Source: an uncultured Muribaculaceae bacterium
Lineage (GTDB): Bacteria; Bacteroidota; Bacteroidia; Bacteroidales; Muribaculaceae
DNA: 64,000 nt
NCBI GenBank assembly: GCA_910579995.1
Contig: CAJTWH010000004.1
Span: 1-64,000 of the forward strand
Reading direction: 5' to 3'
Shown: positions 60,707 through 64,000 of the stretch, in pieces
Layout of the letters: each line of letters opens with the position of its first letter
Position numbering within the stretch: position 1 is the first letter of the stretch
Made by a program: the position numbers and the translations under genes
Notes under the pieces: model-generated
Databases searched by the model: none
What the model was told of the DNA's origin: nothing
The model's input: only the letters and a program-made list of their open reading frames with translations

Positions 60707-63700
60707 TTAGAAGTTAACTTTTAAGTTTACGCCGAAGCTGCGGCACGAGGGGTTGGTGTAGAGTTCGCCGAATCCGTAGGCGAGGTCGCCATACTGTGTG
60801 ACGGTGGTCGACTCGGGATCTACGTAACGGTTGTCCTTGAATGTCCACAGGAATGGATTATTGCAATATGCCGTGAGCACTACATCGCTCAGATATACCG
60901 CCTTGAGCCATTTTGCCGGCAGATTCCACGACAGCGAGATATTGCGGATCTTGCAATAGGTGCGGTCGGTGAGATAGGCGAGGCCACCGTAGCCATAGCC
61001 ATGGTCGTTGAAATAGCTCTGATAGCTCGAGTTGGCAAGATAGATAGGGGTGGTGTTGGGGCTGTAGGAGCCGTCGTCGTTGGCAACCACCGAGCCGGGG
61101 ATGATGAAGGGGCGGCGTTCATTCTGCTCGGTGACAACGCCGTTGCCGGTAAACTGCATCAGGTTCTTGGTACGTGAGAACATCTTGCCGCCATAGCGCA
61201 CGTCGAAAGCTGCGCTGAGGGTAAAGTCAAACACGCGGAGCGATGTAGTGATACCGCCGGTCCAGTCATGGTTCATCGAGAACCCGGTCTTCTCAAGCTC
61301 GGTGCCGATCACGGGCTGACCGTCGGTGCCTACGATGGGGGCGCCGTAGTAGGGACTTTCGGGGTCGGTGACATACTGCGGCAGGTAAGTGTAGTACTGG
61401 CCGAGTGCTTCGCCCTGCTCGGCATACATATACACTGCGTCGTTGCCGGCCGAGAAGCTGTAGACTGTCACCTTGCCGCCTTCGAGGCTTTCGGGCAGCG
61501 AGAGTACTTTGTTGTAGTTCTTGGTCCAGTTGAAGCCTACTTCCCATGTCACATTCTTGGTCTGCACGGGAATGACATTTACCATAAGCTCCACGCCGCG
61601 GTTGCGCACCTTGCCGAAGTTTGTCACCTGAGCGGTGAAACCGGTAGACGGGTCTACGGGCAGGGTAAAGATCTGGTCGTTTGTCTCGCGGTTATAGTAG
61701 CTTGCATCGATGTCGAGGCGGCCGTTGAAGAGCTTGAGATTTGTGCCGACCTCAAATTCCGAGGTCATCTCCGGACGCAGGGTAGCAGAGCCCGAAGTGG
61801 TGGAGGCACGGAAGGCATTCTTGGAATTCATCGGGAACGAGATGATGTCGACTGCGTATGTGCCGTCGGCGTATGCCTGCAGATAGTTTGTGGCTGTGTA
61901 ATATGGCGAGGCGTCGTTGCCGGTCTTGCCGTAGGCGAGGCGCACCTTGCCGAAGGTAAGCACGGGGTTTGCAGGTATCCACTTGGAGAAGAGGGCGCTG
62001 AGCGTCACACCGGGATAGAAGAACGAGTTGTTGCCTTGCGGAAGAGTCGACGACCAGTCGTTGCGGGCTGTCACATCAAGATACACCCAGTCATCCCAGC
62101 CGAGCATTACATCGCCGAAGAGACCTACGAGGCGGCGTTTCAGCTGATATTCACTCAACACCGAGCGCGAGGCGCCGTTGGAGAGCATCCAGAAGTCGGT
62201 ATAGATGGCGAGGTTGTCGGTCTGACCCTGCATGTAGTTGTAGCCGCGTTCGTTGAGATTGAGGCCTACGGTCACGCCGAGGTCGAAGCGGTTGTCGAAG
62301 AACTTGCGCTGATAGTTGGCAAGGAAATCATGGTTGAGCTCATACTGGCGGCGGTATTGCGCGTAGACGCTGCCCGCCTGATTCATGTTCGACGGTGCAT
62401 AGCCATAGTCTTCATTGATAAGGGCGTCGTCGAGGGCAATCTCGGGTGTGCCTACCTTGAGGTCGTAGTCGGAGTAGTCGAAGCCGAAGCGGTAGGTGAG
62501 CGTGAGGCCGCTGACGGGGAAGAGGTCAAGCTGCATTTTGCCGAATGTCTGCTTGCCCTGAAGCTCATTGTAGTTGTTGGCGATAGCCCAGTAGGGGTTT
62601 GTGATACCGTAGGGGGTGAAGTAAGCCTCGGGAGTGTTGAATGGGCTCGAGAGGTCTTTCATGTCTACGATAGATACATCGCGGGGCATTTCCATGATAC
62701 CGTCGATGGCGAAAGCGCCTTGGTCGGAAGCGACGGTCTTTGTCTTCCAGCTTGCGAAGTTCATGTTGGCCGAGAGCTTGATCCATTTCTCGGGCTGATA
62801 GCTGGCGCGGGCGGCCACGGTGTTGCGGCGGTAGCTGTCGGCGTCGGTAGGCATGATACCGTTGTTGTCGGTATAAGTATATGAGGCGTAGAAAGTCATG
62901 CGCTCATCTTTGCTCACACCGCTGACAGCGACATTATGGTTCTGCGCGAAGCCTGTGTCGAAGAAGTCGCGCACGTTGTTCTTTTTGGCGTCGTAGGTGT
63001 GGATGAGCTGCGAGTTGTTCCATATCGGGCCATATACCTGCGTGCTGCCGTCGAGCGCCGGGCCCCATGAGCCGTTTTCGATAAATGTCTGGCCGCCTTG
63101 CCATCCTTGTCCCCATTTGTTCTGCATTTCGGGCAGGAAGCTCACCTGATTCCATTCGAGGCCGCCGCTGTAGGTGACGCTGTAGAGCTTGCCGCCGTTG
63201 CGGGCGCCGGATTTGGTGGTGATTATGATCACGCCGTTGCTTGCGCGGCTGCCATAGAGTGCCGTCGCGGCAGCGCCTTTGAGCACCGTGAGAGAGGCGA
63301 TGTCGTCGGGAGCGATGTTGCTCACACCGCCGGCGGCAACATCGTGGCCCTGAATACCGCGCGATGACGACTCGAGAGGCACACCGTCGACTACATAGAG
63401 AGGCTGGTTGGAGCCGTTGATAGAGCCGAGGCCGCGGATGGTGACATTGTTGGCTGCGCCGGGGTCAGACGAAGTAGTCTGAATCTGCAGGCCGGCCACT
63501 TTGCCCTGAAGAGCCTGCATTACATTGGTAGAGCGTGCTTTCTCAATCTCGGCAGCGCCAACCTGAGTGGCGGCGAAGCCGAGGCTTTTCTCGCTGCGGG
63601 TAATGCCGAGGGCGGTTACTACAACCTCGTCGAGCACCTCGGAGCTGAGCCCCAACACGATTTTTATCTCGCCCTTGGTGATATTGACCTCCTGACCGGT

Positions 63701-63937
63701 CATACCTACATACGACACCGTGAGAGTCTTGGCACTTGCTGGAACATTTGCGATCAAGAATTTACCGTCGATATCCGTAACGGTAGCGAGCTGCGTCCCT
63801 GTCACTTTCACAGAGGCGCCGACAATAGGTTCGTTGTCTTCGCCCGACATGACGATACCATGGATGGACTGCGTCTGGCTCCACGCCCCGACAGCCATCC
63901 CAAGGATCATCACGAGTAGCAGTAATAGCTTTTTCAT
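60707..63937 (-). CDS. SusC/RagA-family TonB-dependent receptor
   Basis: A 1076-residue outer-membrane barrel. A signal peptide (residues 1-20) precedes a carboxypeptidase-regulatory-like domain (22-95, IHGIVMSGEDNEPIVGASVKV), the TonB-box-like VLDEVVVTALG, a plug (about 115-225, LQGKVAGLQIQTTSSDPGAANNVTIRGLGS, LYVVDGVPLES) and the barrel, ending in an aromatic strand GVNLKVNF. It imports a substrate bound by the SusD partner. No STN domain is present, so it does not directly signal to an anti-sigma factor. Only about 60 bases upstream remain in the window, so its regulator is not visible. Confidence 0.93.
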   Translation of the reverse strand: MKKLLLLLVMILGMAVGAWSQTQSIHGIVMSGEDNEPIVGASVKVTGTQLATVTDIDGKFLIANVPASAKTLTVSYVGMTGQEVNITKGEIKIVLGLSSEVLDEVVVTALGITRSEKSLGFAATQVGAAEIEKARSTNVMQALQGKVAGLQIQTTSSDPGAANNVTIRGLGSINGSNQPLYVVDGVPLESSSRGIQGHDVAAGGVSNIAPDDIASLTVLKGAAATALYGSRASNGVIIITTKSGARNGGKLYSVTYSGGLEWNQVSFLPEMQNKWGQGWQGGQTFIENGSWGPALDGSTQVYGPIWNNSQLIHTYDAKKNNVRDFFDTGFAQNHNVAVSGVSKDERMTFYASYTYTDNNGIMPTDADSYRRNTVAARASYQPEKWIKLSANMNFASWKTKTVASDQGAFAIDGIMEMPRDVSIVDMKDLSSPFNTPEAYFTPYGITNPYWAIANNYNELQGKQTFGKMQLDLFPVSGLTLTYRFGFDYSDYDLKVGTPEIALDDALINEDYGYAPSNMNQAGSVYAQYRRQYELNHDFLANYQRKFFDNRFDLGVTVGLNLNERGYNYMQGQTDNLAIYTDFWMLSNGASRSVLSEYQLKRRLVGLFGDVMLGWDDWVYLDVTARNDWSSTLPQGNNSFFYPGVTLSALFSKWIPANPVLTFGKVRLAYGKTGNDASPYYTATNYLQAYADGTYAVDIISFPMNSKNAFRASTTSGSATLRPEMTSEFEVGTNLKLFNGRLDIDASYYNRETNDQIFTLPVDPSTGFTAQVTNFGKVRNRGVELMVNVIPVQTKNVTWEVGFNWTKNYNKVLSLPESLEGGKVTVYSFSAGNDAVYMYAEQGEALGQYYTYLPQYVTDPESPYYGAPIVGTDGQPVIGTELEKTGFSMNHDWTGGITTSLRVFDFTLSAAFDVRYGGKMFSRTKNLMQFTGNGVVTEQNERRPFIIPGSVVANDDGSYSPNTTPIYLANSSYQSYFNDHGYGYGGLAYLTDRTYCKIRNISLSWNLPAKWLKAVYLSDVVLTAYCNNPFLWTFKDNRYVDPESTTVTQYGDLAYGFGELYTNPSCRSFGVNLKVNF

Positions 63938-64000
63938 ACTCTGGAATTAATTAGACTTATTTTAACTGTTTTCTTTCGCTGTTAGTTAATATTGTTGAAA

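Overview
The window is chromosomal DNA from a member of the Bacteroidales, most likely a gut lineage near the Muribaculaceae (the order is well supported, the family is inference). The evidence is: promoters of the TTTG-N19-21-TAnnTTTG type; a SusC/SusD uptake locus; a gingipain-family type IX secretion sortase (PorU); Bacteroidales-typical lipoproteins and DUF families; and a Rho factor with a long disordered N-terminal insert. Most of the window is ordinary, densely packed chromosome of moderate GC, broken by a few AT-rich patches that look acquired.

Layout. 1-6.5 kb: mtn nucleosidase with an AlbA_2 protein, then on the minus strand a GH25 lysozyme, porU and a thioredoxin-like protein. 6.6-8.1 kb: a fic gene bracketed by two copies of one palindrome. 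8.1-10.9 kb: yjbQ, a structured dispersed repeat, and an operon of a lipoprotein, an inositol-phosphatase family enzyme and an unknown protein. 10.9-13.5 kb: an AT-rich patch on the 3' side of tRNA-Leu(CAA), with a twice-frameshifted pseudogene, three small secreted or unknown genes and a hairpin-rich leader. 13.7-18.4 kb: MATE transporter, TPR protein, cdd, tyrS, DUF2007. 18.5-20.8 kb: a three-gene cassette with a DUF3990 ADP-ribosyltransferase-like protein, then a Crp/Fnr regulator and a secreted protein. 20.8-25.7 kb: a tight, apparently leaderless operon DUF3737-malY-rsgA-pectate lyase, then a GNAT. 25.7-31.9 kb: a 1514-residue secreted modular protein, a glutaminyl-cyclase-like M28 enzyme, sufE.

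31.9-43.8 kb: kup, an rRNA methyltransferase, purD, a membrane protein, pdxB, a NUDIX enzyme coupled to a REP-associated (Y1) transposase with an unusual C-terminal domain, comM, a glycosyltransferase and lpxA. 43.9-51.5 kb: a ppiD-like chaperone, a small Arc-type regulator gene that lacks a standard start codon, holA, a solitary HsdR-N-like protein, an aminotransferase and rho with a long structured leader. 51.6-52.8 kb: tRNA-Ala(GGC), followed by a three-gene AT-rich mini-island (DUF4160, DUF2442, MNT nucleotidyltransferase) bracketed by two copies of the tRNA terminator. 52.8-53.8 kb: a glycosyltransferase.

53.9-57.8 kb: an unrecognised three-gene operon. It encodes two membrane-anchored proteins that appear to be diverged paralogues and a putative zinc metalloprotease; it is the best candidate for an undescribed system here. 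57.9-63.9 kb: a SusC/SusD locus with two small surface lipoproteins and no visible degradative enzyme. The window ends just upstream of susC.
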